A DNA stretch of 64,000 nt from SZUA-152 sp964645165. GTDB lineage: Bacteria > Pseudomonadota > Gammaproteobacteria > SZUA-152. Of the stretch, positions 16,978 to 26,371 are shown piece after piece; the first letter of the stretch is position 1; every line of letters starts with the position of its first letter. The notes below the pieces were generated by a model, which had not been told where the DNA came from, ran no database searches, and was given only the letters and a program-made list of their open reading frames with translations. The position numbers were made by a program, and so were the translations under genes. Where the stretch lies: NCBI GenBank assembly GCA_964645165.1, contig CAZXZI010000001.1, forward strand, positions 1 to 64,000, in the 5' to 3' direction.

Positions 16978-19359
16978 GTGTTACTGAAAAAATATTCGCT
17001 CACACTAAAAATGTTGGTGCTCACCGCCGTGGTGGGCAGCATCGTGTGGGCCGTTTCTGATGCTATTCAAAGCAGCAATTTGAATAACGTCTTTCGTGAA
17101 AAACTCACCGACCGCCTAAGCCGGCAGGCGGAAAAGCAGCGCATTATGTTTGACCGTTATGTCAAAGGCCATCATACCGCCGTCAAACTATTTGTGACCA
17201 CCGTCAATGCCCGTGATTACATCGCCAACACCGACTGGAACAAAGCCTCGGAAATAAAAAAATATTACCGCCCACCGCCTTGGGTACCGCGACTCTCTGT
17301 GCTGCGTAACTTTGTACAGCCCCGCTACCTGCTACTGCTGGATAAAAACGATCAGCTGCGAGAAGTTTATCAAGCCAGCAAAGAAAAGTTACCTGCCAGA
17401 TTGATGCGCCCAAGCCCAATGCTCTTGCGCCTGAGTCACGGCCAGGGTTTCTTAACCACCATTGACGGTGCACCCTATTTAATTGCTTCCGCAGGCATTA
17501 AAAACCAACAGGGAGAAAATGGTGCCACGCTAATGCTAGCCTCCCCATTGGATGAACAATTTCTTAATGCCTCACAGGGTTCTTCCCTCTCAGATACGAA
17601 CGTGATCGCTCTGCTGGCAGAACAAGAGGATGTCATTCTCATTAGCAGTAATTCATCACTGATTTCCCCCGGCGAACGTTTGAGCGATCTGAAAAGTAAT
17701 TATTTAACCATCGGCCAGGGATTTTTCGATTACGGTGCTACCGATATTATTATTGAGCTGGTTTCGTTTGTTTCTACCGATGAAATAAAACTGCTCACCA
17801 AAGAAGTGATCAGCGAAGAGCGCACCGTACGCGCACTGACCGCACTATCATTTATCGGCTCTTTCGTATTTCTCATGTACTTCGTCACCCGCCGCCTGCA
17901 AAAATTTACCAGCTATGTCGTTCGCTTTTCACGCAATATCAAACAAGACGAACCGATGGAAGAAACCAGTGGAGATGAAATTGATATTCTCGAACACAGT
18001 TTTAATTGCCTGGCAAAAGCGGTGGAATCGGAAACGGCCGCCCTGGAACACCAGGCCCTGCATGACCCACTCACCGACCTACCTAACCGCAAATTGCTGA
18101 ACAATCGTCTGCAACAGGAAATCTTGCGCAGTGCCCGCAGCCAAAAACCGCTGGTGCTAATCATGACTGATCTTGATCACTTTAAAGAGATTAACGATAC
18201 GCTGGGCCATCACGTTGGGGACATCGTTTTACAACAGGCTTCCATTCGCCTGTTTCGCACCTTCCGCAGAACTGATAGCGTGGCACGCCTCGGTGGTGAT
18301 GAGTTTGGCATTCTGTTGCCTGAAACCACGCTGAAACAGGCCAAGGCCATCGCCCAAAAAGCCGTTGAAGCGTTTGAAATTCCCTTCGTAGTTGAGGGCA
18401 ACAGCTTAAGCCTGGGCATCAGCATGGGCTTAACGGAAAGCCCGTTGCATGGTGATGATGTGAATATTCTGGTGCAGCGCGCTGACATCGCCATGTATCT
18501 GGCAAAGCGTACTAACCTTGGCTTCAGCGTTTACGACCCGAGTCAGGACACACACAGCGTTGGCCGTTTGGCGCTAATGACCGATCTACGCACCGCCATC
18601 GAAAACCAGTCACTGGAACTTGCCTACCAACCCAAAGTGGATGTTTCCACAAAAGCGCTGCTGGGCGCCGAGGCTCTGCTCCGTTGGAATCATCCGCAAC
18701 GGGGTTACATTCAACCCGATGAATTTATCCCCCTAGCCGAGCAAACCGGCCTGATCAAGCCCATTACCACCTGGGTGCTGGATACGGCGGTGCGGCAATG
18801 TATGGAATGGCGAAAGACCTGGCCCAACTTTAATATGTCGGTGAATCTGTCCGTGCAAAGCCTGCACGATGTGGCCATGCTCAATCAGGTGCGCAGCCTA
18901 TTAAAAGATGACGCGATTCCCGCCTCGTGTTTAACCATGGAAATCACCGAAAGCGATATCATGACGGATCCCATTCGCGCCCGGGAGACCCTCGAATCAT
19001 TGCACATGATGGGCATCACTCTGTCCATCGACGACTTTGGCACCGGCTATTCCTCCCTGAGTTATCTCAAGCAGCTGCCCGTGGACGAAATCAAGATCGA
19101 CAAATCTTTTGTGATGGAAATGATTGAGGATGAAAACGATGCAGTGATCGTGCGCGCCACCATCGACCTCGCGCACAATCTGGGTTTACGGACGGTGGCG
19201 GAAGGGGTGACCAGTCAGGAGATCTGGGGCTATCTCGAATTCCTGCACTGCGACATCGCACAAGGTTATTTTATTGCCCGGCCATTAAAAGCCACCGAAT
19301 TCATGCAGAAGATGCTGGCCAACGACTGGATGGAATGTCTCTCGGCTGAAGTCGGTTAA
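16978..19359 (+). CDS. Membrane GGDEF/EAL cyclic-di-GMP protein
   Basis: 793 residues from a GTG start. Membrane helices at about 10-28 and 283-303 flank a periplasmic sensor of about 250 residues. The diguanylate cyclase domain has an intact GGDEF at 439-443 and an inhibitory I-site RRTD five residues before it. The phosphodiesterase domain has EALLRW starting at 565, MEITESDIM and DDFGTGYSSLSYL, so both activities may be possible. It lies just downstream of a PstS-like protein and is probably co-transcribed, suggesting that a periplasmic ligand tunes c-di-GMP. Confidence 0.94.
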   Translation: MLLKKYSLTLKMLVLTAVVGSIVWAVSDAIQSSNLNNVFREKLTDRLSRQAEKQRIMFDRYVKGHHTAVKLFVTTVNARDYIANTDWNKASEIKKYYRPPPWVPRLSVLRNFVQPRYLLLLDKNDQLREVYQASKEKLPARLMRPSPMLLRLSHGQGFLTTIDGAPYLIASAGIKNQQGENGATLMLASPLDEQFLNASQGSSLSDTNVIALLAEQEDVILISSNSSLISPGERLSDLKSNYLTIGQGFFDYGATDIIIELVSFVSTDEIKLLTKEVISEERTVRALTALSFIGSFVFLMYFVTRRLQKFTSYVVRFSRNIKQDEPMEETSGDEIDILEHSFNCLAKAVESETAALEHQALHDPLTDLPNRKLLNNRLQQEILRSARSQKPLVLIMTDLDHFKEINDTLGHHVGDIVLQQASIRLFRTFRRTDSVARLGGDEFGILLPETTLKQAKAIAQKAVEAFEIPFVVEGNSLSLGISMGLTESPLHGDDVNILVQRADIAMYLAKRTNLGFSVYDPSQDTHSVGRLALMTDLRTAIENQSLELAYQPKVDVSTKALLGAEALLRWNHPQRGYIQPDEFIPLAEQTGLIKPITTWVLDTAVRQCMEWRKTWPNFNMSVNLSVQSLHDVAMLNQVRSLLKDDAIPASCLTMEITESDIMTDPIRARETLESLHMMGITLSIDDFGTGYSSLSYLKQLPVDEIKIDKSFVMEMIEDENDAVIVRATIDLAHNLGLRTVAEGVTSQEIWGYLEFLHCDIAQGYFIARPLKATEFMQKMLANDWMECLSAEVG

Positions 19360-19479
19360 ACCGCACTCACCGATCCTCCGGCAAAAACCGAGAACCCGCG
19401 CACAAGCCTGAGCCACCCAAGCTATCCGCAAAACAACCGTCTGTGCTAGACTCGGTGCCGAATTCAAAGAGGACAGACA

Positions 19480-19893
19480 ATGAGACAACTTTCCATTCTG
19501 GCGTTCGCCGCCGCACTGCTCGGCCTCGTTGGCTGTTCAGACTCAACCGATAAACAGGCCACTGCGCAGCAAGCCACCCCCGCACCCGCCAGCCAACAGA
19601 CTCCGGCCGGCCATCCACTAAATCCCCAACAGCAGGCCGCAGTTAACGCCGCCAAGGGTCTGCCTAAGCAAGGTACCGTCAAAGAAATGATGCACGCCGC
19701 CGGTTACACCTACATGCACGTCGATACCGGCAACGGTGACCCCGTCTGGATCGCCGCCACCATGATGCGCGTTAAACCCGAGCAGAAAGTACAATGGGCC
19801 GACGCAGCGGTAATGCGCAACTTCAAAAGCTCCAGCCTGCACCGTACCTTTCCCGAAATTCTGTTTGTGTCCAACGCCTCTGTGGTTCAGTAG
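19480..19893 (+). CDS. NrfJ-like OB-fold lipoprotein
   Basis: 137 residues with a lipoprotein signal ending LLGLVGC (Cys20), a low-complexity Ala/Gln/Pro linker and a C-terminal domain (about 62-137). That domain carries GTVKEMMHAAGYTYMHVDTG, VWIAATMMRVKPEQKV and SLHRTFPEILFVSN, a pattern of small OB-fold proteins seen near nitrite reductase and cytochrome maturation genes. The function is not established. Good AGAGG-type ribosome site; followed directly by a strong terminator. Confidence 0.75.
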   Translation: MRQLSILAFAAALLGLVGCSDSTDKQATAQQATPAPASQQTPAGHPLNPQQQAAVNAAKGLPKQGTVKEMMHAAGYTYMHVDTGNGDPVWIAATMMRVKPEQKVQWADAAVMRNFKSSSLHRTFPEILFVSNASVVQ

Positions 19894-19908
19894 GTCGACG
19901 ACAACACA

Positions 19909-19940
19909 AAAAAAGGAGCCTTCTGAAGGCTCCTTTTTTT
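19909..19940 (+). terminator. Rho-independent terminator
   Basis: AAGGAGCCTTC and its exact complement GAAGGCTCCTT form a stem separated by one base, flanked by an A-run before and a T-run after. It ends the lipoprotein transcript. The A-run means that it can also work leftward against the end of cbpM. Confidence 0.92.
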
Positions 19941-19970
19941 ATGCCCGAAATATCGCGGCCGACGCTACCT

Positions 19971-20294
19971 TCAGCGGTCTTGCAACACGGCCAGCCGGGC
20001 ACGTAGTTCATTTACCTCATCGAGCAATTCGAGCACCAGGGCGATCCCCGCGGCATTAATATTGAGATCCTCCTGTAGACGCAGGGCGCGTTGCGCACGC
20101 CGCAGGCTAATCGCCGAAAACTGCCACGCCATCACCTCCTGCCCCTGAGGTTCGAGGATGCCGTATTCGACATATTCGGCGATGAGCTCGGCATGCACCC
20201 CACAGGCACGGCACAGCTCGGCCACACTGAGGGTGGCGCTTTCGTCTTCCAGCACCGTGCCGCTTATAATCGTCAACGAATCCGTCATGCTCAT
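19971..20294 (-). CDS. cbpM: Chaperone modulator CbpM
   Basis: 107 residues of the CbpM/MerR-like helical family (LSVAELCRACGVHAELIAEYVEYGILEP, then RRAQRALRLQEDLNINAAGIALVLELLDEV). Known CbpM proteins bind the J domain of CbpA and inhibit its DnaK co-chaperone and DNA-binding activities. The start overlaps the cbpA stop by four bases (ATGA), consistent with coupled synthesis of a partner pair. Confidence 0.93.
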   Translation of the reverse strand: MSMTDSLTIISGTVLEDESATLSVAELCRACGVHAELIAEYVEYGILEPQGQEVMAWQFSAISLRRAQRALRLQEDLNINAAGIALVLELLDEVNELRARLAVLQDR

Positions 20295-21247
20295 ACTCCC
20301 AGATGTGGGCGTGGATTAAAGGCCAGTGTTTCCTGCATCTCTGCATAGACCTGCTTGGCGGCATCAGTATCCGCTGGCGGCAACGCTACCTGCAACACCA
20401 CGTACAGATCACCGGGATGCTTGCCGGGCAGGCCTCGCCCCTTGAGGCGCATCTTTTTGCCCGTGTTTGATCCCGCCGGAATCTTCAGATCCACCGTACC
20501 CTGCGCGGTGGGCACCTTGACGCTGGCGCCCAGCGCCGCCTCCCAGGGGGCGACGGGCAGATCCAGGTACAGGTCACCGCCCTCCACACGATACCAACGG
20601 TGCGGCCGGAATTCGACCTCCAAATAGAGATCACCCGCCGTTCCACCGCCGCCGCCCGGCTCGCCCTGTCCGGAAAGACGAATATGCTGGCCGGGATGGA
20701 TGCCCTTGGGAATGCGCACATTGAGGGTGCGTTCGCGAGTAGTGACGTGACCTTCCTTCGTGAGCTCAGGAATGCGCAGGCTCACCTGCCGACTGCGACC
20801 CTCGATGGCATCTTCGAGATCGATAAGAATCTTCGCGTGGCGGTCTTCGCCGCGCATTTTGCCGCGACCGCGGGGAGCACGATACTGGCCGGCATGGGCG
20901 CCCTGCGCACCCCCAAATAGCGATTCAAAAAAATCACTGAAATTTTCCGCGTCGGCACCGGTAAAGCCGCCGCCGCTGAATTCAAACCCGGCATCCCAAT
21001 CGGGCGGTGGATTAAAATCCTGCCCCGCCTGCCACTGGCTACCCAGCTGATCGTAGGCCGCACGCTTCTCCGGATCCTTGAGCACCTCGTAAGCCTCGCC
21101 CACGGCCTTGAATTTTTCTTCCGCCTCCGACTCTTTGCTCACGTCCGGGTGATACTTGCGCGCCAGCTTGCGGTATGCCCGCTTGATTTCATCCTGGGTG
21201 GCATCACGCGCTACGCCCATAAGCTCATAATAATCTTTGAATTCCAT
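20291..21247 (-). CDS. cbpA: Curved-DNA-binding DnaJ-type co-chaperone CbpA
   Basis: 318 residues. An N-terminal J domain (1-70) has the HPD motif in RKYHPDVSKES; a Gly/Phe-rich linker follows (about 75-125). The rest is a DnaJ C-terminal substrate-binding region (RIPKGIHPGQHIRLSGQGEPG, LPVAPWEAALGASVKVPT), with no zinc-finger cysteines. This is the CbpA class, which assists DnaK and binds curved DNA. Directly coupled to cbpM. Confidence 0.95.
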   Translation of the reverse strand: MEFKDYYELMGVARDATQDEIKRAYRKLARKYHPDVSKESEAEEKFKAVGEAYEVLKDPEKRAAYDQLGSQWQAGQDFNPPPDWDAGFEFSGGGFTGADAENFSDFFESLFGGAQGAHAGQYRAPRGRGKMRGEDRHAKILIDLEDAIEGRSRQVSLRIPELTKEGHVTTRERTLNVRIPKGIHPGQHIRLSGQGEPGGGGGTAGDLYLEVEFRPHRWYRVEGGDLYLDLPVAPWEAALGASVKVPTAQGTVDLKIPAGSNTGKKMRLKGRGLPGKHPGDLYVVLQVALPPADTDAAKQVYAEMQETLAFNPRPHLGV

Positions 21248-21441
21248 AAGCTAAACCTTAACCTCCCGCACATCTGCCGCTGACGACTACCGATGAAAAT
21301 AAAATCTACACTACAATGAGTCATATCCTACGGTACTAGCAGACCCAACATGTACAGGATGTGGGGATGATTTTAAAAAAGTGCAATACGTTATTGGTTA
21401 AGATTGCTGAAAATAAAAGGAGAATGCCAACATTAATACTT

Positions 21442-21732
21442 CACTGCCGTCCCGTTAACCTTCGCCTGCGCGGGCGTAATTGTTTGTTTTTCATGAGATG
21501 CAGCATGATTTGAAAGTTTGAGACATGAATAGCCAGTAACCTCTTCCGTCAGAGCCTGCCCCGCGAAGTGTTTTGGGTAGAGCCTGCCCCGCGTAGCGCT
21601 TTGGGTAGAGCCTGCCCCGCGTAGCGCTTTGGGCATTCCGGCGAACGACTCCATGGATGGAGGAGGTAGAGTGACGCAGGAAGCCAAAACCGAGGCCGGA
21701 ATGACGGATATAAAGTTAACGGGACATCAGTG
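21442..21732. mobile_element. MITE-like non-autonomous element, copy 1 (291 bp)
   Basis: The ends are inverted repeats: CACTGCCGTCCCGTTAAC at the left and GTTAACGGGACATCAGTG at the right. Flanks TTAATACTT (21433-21441) and TTAATATTT (21733-21741) form a 9-base target duplication with one mismatch. The interior codes for nothing and contains three tandem 28-base units. The right duplication includes the stop codon of the adjacent LpxR-like gene, so insertion occurred at the very end of that gene without damaging it. A second copy is at 43772-43958. Confidence 0.85.
21550..21633. repeat. Three tandem 28-bp repeats inside MITE copy 1
   Basis: Three consecutive units of the form NAGAGCCTGCCCCGCG followed by NAGNGNTTTGGG, at 21550-21577, 21578-21605 and 21606-21633. 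Units two and three are identical and the first differs at a few positions. There are no spacers, so this is not a CRISPR. Copy 2 of the element has a single unit in the opposite orientation. Confidence 0.9.
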
Positions 21733-22854
21733 TTAATATTTATAACTAAGAATAAGCCCACCATAGCTGAACGCCCGATTGCCCTGCCCAACCTTAATCT
21801 CACTGGACTGTCTGCGCATAATGTAACTCAGGCGAAAACCGGATTTAAATGCACAGGCAACGCCGATCCAGCCTTCGTAAACGACATGTTCGATCTCACT
21901 ACTGGAATAGGTCACGTTGCTGTCGCGAAACTGGCCTTGCAAAAAAGCATTGTAAGCACGCAACTTGACGTTGGCACCAGCCAAAAAATACAGCTCATCG
22001 ACATAGGATGAGGTCGGCAGTTCAACATTGCCCTTCTCAGAGTAGCGGCCAGGGTCAGCATTAAAACTCCACCAGGGCGTACGCAGTCGCCCCCAACGAA
22101 AGCTGCTGCCGATACTTGCCTCCGTAATATAACCCACGCTGATCTTGGCTGATGAAGTAAGGTGAAAGTTTCTGATATTGGTTCGATGATAGCGTTGTCG
22201 CGTCAGTGAATACCTGAACGTAGGCTCACCACCGTTGGAAATCTGGTTATCCCAGCCATCGGCATTATCGGAACCAATGAGCTGGTGAATACTGTTTTGA
22301 AGATCCCGGGAAACATCCAGCCCCAGCGCCCCGAAGGTTAATGTCGATATCCAGGAAATGCGGCTCGCTTTTAGAATGTGTTGCTGGGTATTGGAAATAT
22401 ACAGCAAAGAGGCATACGGCCTGTCATCCTGGATGGGTTGCCGGGTAATTTTATCCGTTGGTGTAAAAGCCGTTAAGCCGACTTCACAACTGCTCAGTGT
22501 GTAATCACTATTCTCGGTTAGAGTGTCAATGCCCAAAGCTTCGTTGATGAAATCAATACCCTTATCAATCGAAAACGGATGCCGCGCCGCATTTGAGCCG
22601 GAAAAACTAAAGGCAAAACCGCCCGTGTAATCTCTGTCACTGAGTCCGCCGGTAAGAATATCGTTATCAATGTATAACGAAATGGCGATGGTTTCATCTT
22701 CAACCAGCTTTTCACCAAACACTTCACTGCTTACCGGGCATTGCTCGTGACAGAAATCAGGCGAAGTCAATTCAGCCCTGGCCTGAATTGAAAAACCCAC
22801 GACCAGGGTGCTGAGAACAAATGTACTCATTTTCATCACAGACAAAACCTTCAT
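21733..22854 (-). CDS. LpxR-like lipid A deacylase family outer-membrane protein
   Basis: About 373 residues with a signal peptide (MKVLSVMKMSTFVLS to QARA) and a predicted outer-membrane beta-barrel. The motifs LYIDNDILTGGLSDRDYTGG, GLTAFTPTDK and DDRPYASLLYISNT match the DUF2219/LpxR family, whose LpxR member removes the 3-prime acyloxyacyl chain of lipid A. The start is chosen because AAGGA lies eight bases upstream; earlier in-frame ATGs exist. Its stop codon lies in the target duplication of the adjacent mobile element. Confidence 0.85.
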   Translation of the reverse strand: MKVLSVMKMSTFVLSTLVVGFSIQARAELTSPDFCHEQCPVSSEVFGEKLVEDETIAISLYIDNDILTGGLSDRDYTGGFAFSFSGSNAARHPFSIDKGIDFINEALGIDTLTENSDYTLSSCEVGLTAFTPTDKITRQPIQDDRPYASLLYISNTQQHILKASRISWISTLTFGALGLDVSRDLQNSIHQLIGSDNADGWDNQISNGGEPTFRYSLTRQRYHRTNIRNFHLTSSAKISVGYITEASIGSSFRWGRLRTPWWSFNADPGRYSEKGNVELPTSSYVDELYFLAGANVKLRAYNAFLQGQFRDSNVTYSSSEIEHVVYEGWIGVACAFKSGFRLSYIMRRQSSEIKVGQGNRAFSYGGLILSYKY

Positions 22855-23096
22855 CGCGAGAATCCTTAGCTTCATAAATACAACGCACAATGGCAAAGCA
22901 TGTTACAGCAAACAGTCATCACACCCTGAACCATTCAAGGCAAAACCAACTCAAACGTTCCATGCATACCGCTAACAAAAGCGACTGAACCTGGGAACTT
23001 CTTGAGTTTCAGGCTCCCCTTTTACCGGCTCGGCGTTTACAATTCGTCTTCACATTGTTGACCCACACTGTTGCCCAAAAAACACAGAGACATTCC

Positions 23097-24833
23097 ATGC
23101 GCACATCCCAGTTTTTACTTGCCACCGAAAAAGAGACCCCCGCCGATGCGGAGATCATCAGCCATCAGCTGATGCTGCGCGCGGGGATGATCCGCAAACT
23201 CGCATCAGGGCTGTACACCTGGCTGCCCTTGGGTTTGCGGGTATTGCGCAAGGTGGAGACCATTGTGCGCGAGGAAATGGATCGTGTCGGGGCGCAGGAG
23301 CTGCTGATGCCTGCCGTGCAGCCCGCCGAACTATGGCAGGAGTCGGGGCGCTGGGAACAGTACGGCGGCGAGCTGCTGCGCCTGCGTGATCGCCATAATC
23401 GTGAATTCTGTTTTGGCCCTACGCACGAAGAGGTGATCACCGACCTGTGCCGCCGCGAGTTGCGCTCGTACAAACAACTCCCCGCCACCTTTTACCAGAT
23501 TCAAACCAAGTTCCGCGACGAAACCCGGCCGCGTTTCGGGGTAATGCGCGCGCGGGAATTCCTGATGAAGGACGCCTATTCCTTCCATGCCACGGAAGAC
23601 TCCCTACAGGACACCTACGAGCGCATGTTCGCCGCCTACACGAATATCTTCACCCGCCTGGGCCTGGACTTCCGCCCGGTACAGGCGGACACAGGTTCCA
23701 TCGGCGGCAACGCCTCGCATGAATTTCACGTGCTGGCCGAGTCCGGCGAAGACGCCATCGCCTTTTCCAACGCCAGCGATTACGCCGCCAATGTAGAGTT
23801 GGCCGAAGCGGTGGCTCCAACGGGCACACGTCCCAAGCCCGGCGCTGCGATGGCCACGGTGGACACCCCCGGACAACACAGCATCGAAGAAGTCAGCGCC
23901 TTCCTCAACGTGGACGCAGCGCAGACCGTGAAGACCCTGCTGGTCAACGGCGCCAACGCCGAGGGTGAAATGGAAGGTGTGGTGGCACTGGTGCTACGCG
24001 GTGATCACGAACTCAACACCATCAAGGCGGAAAAGCTGCCCGGCGTGGTCGCGCCATTTTGCTTTGCCGAAGATGATGCCATCAAAGCCGCAGCGGGTTG
24101 CGATGCGGGTTCCATCGGCCCGGTAGGGCTGTCGGTGCCAGTGATCGTAGACCGCGCCGCCGCTCATTTGACCGACTATGTCTGCGGCGCCAATGAAAAC
24201 GGCAAACACCTCACTGACGTCAACTGGGGGCGCGACCTGCCGGAGCCTGGCACGTCCAACATCCAGCTTGCCGACCTGCGCAACGTGGTCGAAGGCGACC
24301 CCAGCCCCGACGGCCAGGGCACTTTGGAAATTAAACGCGGTATCGAAGTGGGTCACATCTTCCAGCTGGGCCAGAAATACGCCGAGGCAATGAACGCCAC
24401 GGTGCTGGATGAAAATGGCAAGGCGACGGTGATGACCATGGGCTGCTACGGCATCGGCGTATCGCGCGTGGTGGCCTCGGCTATCGAACAGAATCACGAC
24501 GTCAGCGGTATCATCTGGCCTGCTGCCATCGCACCGTTTAACGTCGCCATCGTGCCCATGAACATGCACAAATCCCAGCGCCTGCGCGAGGCCGTGGATG
24601 GCCTGTACGATGAATTACAGGCCGCCGGTTTTGAGGTGTTGCTGGATGACCGCAAGGAACGCCCCGGGGTGATGTTCGCGGATATGGAGCTCATCGGCAT
24701 TCCCCATCGGCTGGTGCTGGGCGAGCGAGGACTGGATGCCGGCACGCTGGAATACAAAGGTCGCAGCGATGCCGACAAGCAGGACATTCCGCTGGCCGGT
24801 GTGATTGATTTCCTTAAGGAAAAGACGGCGTAG
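23097..24833 (+). CDS. proS: Prolyl-tRNA synthetase
   Basis: About 578 residues from MRTSQFLLATEKETPADAE; the open frame extends 14 codons further but without a ribosome site. Class II motifs include MIRKLASGLYTWLPLGLRVL, FRDETRPRFGVMRAREFLMKD and TMGCYGIGVSRVVASAIEQ. The YbaK-type editing insertion lies at about 235-390 (VSAFLNVDAAQTVKTLLVN). This bacterial form charges tRNA-Pro and clears mischarged alanine. Confidence 0.97.
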   Translation: MRTSQFLLATEKETPADAEIISHQLMLRAGMIRKLASGLYTWLPLGLRVLRKVETIVREEMDRVGAQELLMPAVQPAELWQESGRWEQYGGELLRLRDRHNREFCFGPTHEEVITDLCRRELRSYKQLPATFYQIQTKFRDETRPRFGVMRAREFLMKDAYSFHATEDSLQDTYERMFAAYTNIFTRLGLDFRPVQADTGSIGGNASHEFHVLAESGEDAIAFSNASDYAANVELAEAVAPTGTRPKPGAAMATVDTPGQHSIEEVSAFLNVDAAQTVKTLLVNGANAEGEMEGVVALVLRGDHELNTIKAEKLPGVVAPFCFAEDDAIKAAAGCDAGSIGPVGLSVPVIVDRAAAHLTDYVCGANENGKHLTDVNWGRDLPEPGTSNIQLADLRNVVEGDPSPDGQGTLEIKRGIEVGHIFQLGQKYAEAMNATVLDENGKATVMTMGCYGIGVSRVVASAIEQNHDVSGIIWPAAIAPFNVAIVPMNMHKSQRLREAVDGLYDELQAAGFEVLLDDRKERPGVMFADMELIGIPHRLVLGERGLDAGTLEYKGRSDADKQDIPLAGVIDFLKEKTA

Positions 24834-24847
24834 ACGACATAAACAGC

Positions 24848-25462
24848 ATGGCTATTTCACTTCACATTCGGCTCACAACACGATACGCCACGTTATTGCG
24901 CCCTACGCTTTGCCTGGTAATGCTACTGGTCACGGGTATGGTGCAGGCGGCCACGCAGGAACGTCCAGACGACGAGCTACGCATAGTGCTGGAAAAGACC
25001 ATCGGCGAGTCCGATAGCTTCAAGGATCGCTTTGATGCCGAGGTGTGGTTGATGGACATGTCCACCCGCCTCAAATCGCGGATGCCCGATGACGACAAAC
25101 GCCTGAAGCTGCTGAAAAACATCCACTACGAGGCACGTAAGGCCGGCCTGCACCCAGAGATGGTGCTGGCGGTAATCAACGTGGAAAGCAACTTCAATCG
25201 CTGGGCAATTTCCAGTGTGGGTGCCCAGGGTTTGATGCAAATCATGCCCTTCTGGCTGAAAGAAATTCCCCAGGCAGGCGACAATTTGTTCGACACTCGC
25301 ACCAATCTACGCTTCGGCTGCACCATCCTCAAACACTACATCGAACGTGAGAAAGGTGACTTTCAACGCGCCCTCGCCCGTTACAACGGCAGCCTGGGCA
25401 AGGTATGGTATCCCAACAAAGTCTTCGACGCGCTCAACAAACGTTGGTTCAGGTCACGTTAA
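24848..25462 (+). CDS. Lytic transglycosylase (SLT domain)
   Basis: 204 residues with a signal peptide ending VQAAT and an SLT domain at about 95-200. The catalytic glutamate is in VLAVINVESNFNRWAISSVG, followed by AQGLMQIMPFW and the LARYNGS motif. These enzymes cleave peptidoglycan glycan strands to 1,6-anhydromuramic acid products in the periplasm. It starts 14 bases after proS and may be co-transcribed with it. The MurU/AmgK recycling pair later in the window handles downstream products of the same pathway. Confidence 0.92.
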   Translation: MAISLHIRLTTRYATLLRPTLCLVMLLVTGMVQAATQERPDDELRIVLEKTIGESDSFKDRFDAEVWLMDMSTRLKSRMPDDDKRLKLLKNIHYEARKAGLHPEMVLAVINVESNFNRWAISSVGAQGLMQIMPFWLKEIPQAGDNLFDTRTNLRFGCTILKHYIEREKGDFQRALARYNGSLGKVWYPNKVFDALNKRWFRSR

Positions 25463-25564
25463 GTTTCAGGCTACTACCTTTAGGCTGAAGCCTGTAAAAA
25501 CCAACGAAAACCCTCGCCTATTTTTTGCACTAGACCGCAGCGAGAAAAATATCAGGAGCACGAC

Positions 25565-26365
25565 ATGAAACGCAACCCGGTATTCATCCTGTTAAGCGTC
25601 CTTTCGCTCAGCACCTTAAGTAGCTGTTTCCAAAATGCCCAAATGCGCGGCGTGCTGGTTATCCCCACGGAAACGCACAGTCACACCACCACGGTGATCT
25701 CGCGTTATGAGCCACCTCCTTTCGCGCCCGCCAATGGTTTTCGGCAGCACTACTACGACCGCGAGCTGCAGTACGATTCGGGCTTCGGTGCTTATGTGGT
25801 GATTGGCAGCCCCGGCTTGTATTTTTACGACAACCACTACATCCGCTATTACGACAACCGTTGGCAATCAACCAATCGCTTGCAGGGCGTCTGGCGGCCA
25901 GCCGGGAATCGTGACGTACCGGGCAAACTCCGAGAACGTCACGCACGACAACATCATGCCAGGGAGCATCGTGAAGAATCACGGCACGAACGGCACGAGG
26001 CGAAACATGAGCGCCATGAGGAGCGGCGCGAGGCTCCAAGGCACGGCCACAGACGCCACTATCAAAATCACGAATTGAGTTACGATTCACGCGTGGGCGC
26101 CTACGTGATCATCAACCAACCTGGCATCTACTTTTACAATAAGCGTTATCTGCGCTGGAATCGCGGAGCCTGGCAATCCGCCAATAAGCTGAACGGTACC
26201 TGGCGACCAGCCAAGAAACAATATGTGCCGAATGACCTAATGAAACGCAGGCACCGGAACAAACGCGAGAACACTCACGAGAAGAAGAAGCATTACGACG
26301 ACAACCACGAAGACCGACAGCATAAACAGAGGAACCAACTGCAGGACGTGTGGCGCGGCAACTAA
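25565..26365 (+). CDS. Lipoprotein with an internal duplication
   Basis: 266 residues preceded by AGGAGCACGAC. A lipoprotein signal ends TLSSC. Two copies of a roughly 45-residue module occur at about 60-110 and 160-210: YDSGFGAYVVIGSPGLYFYD and YDSRVGAYVIINQPGIYFYN, each followed by WQS.N.L.G.WRPA. Between and after them are highly basic Arg/His/Glu-rich linkers. I do not know the family; the aromatic-rich module resembles short repeats in envelope lipoproteins. A role in binding a polyanion or the cell wall is possible (inference). Confidence 0.75.
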   Translation: MKRNPVFILLSVLSLSTLSSCFQNAQMRGVLVIPTETHSHTTTVISRYEPPPFAPANGFRQHYYDRELQYDSGFGAYVVIGSPGLYFYDNHYIRYYDNRWQSTNRLQGVWRPAGNRDVPGKLRERHARQHHAREHREESRHERHEAKHERHEERREAPRHGHRRHYQNHELSYDSRVGAYVIINQPGIYFYNKRYLRWNRGAWQSANKLNGTWRPAKKQYVPNDLMKRRHRNKRENTHEKKKHYDDNHEDRQHKQRNQLQDVWRGN

Positions 26366-26371
26366 AAAAGC

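Noticed and set aside
21550..21633. Tandem 28-base repeats as a possible CRISPR array
   Set aside because: The units are directly adjacent with no spacers, lie inside a MITE-like element, and no cas genes are near.
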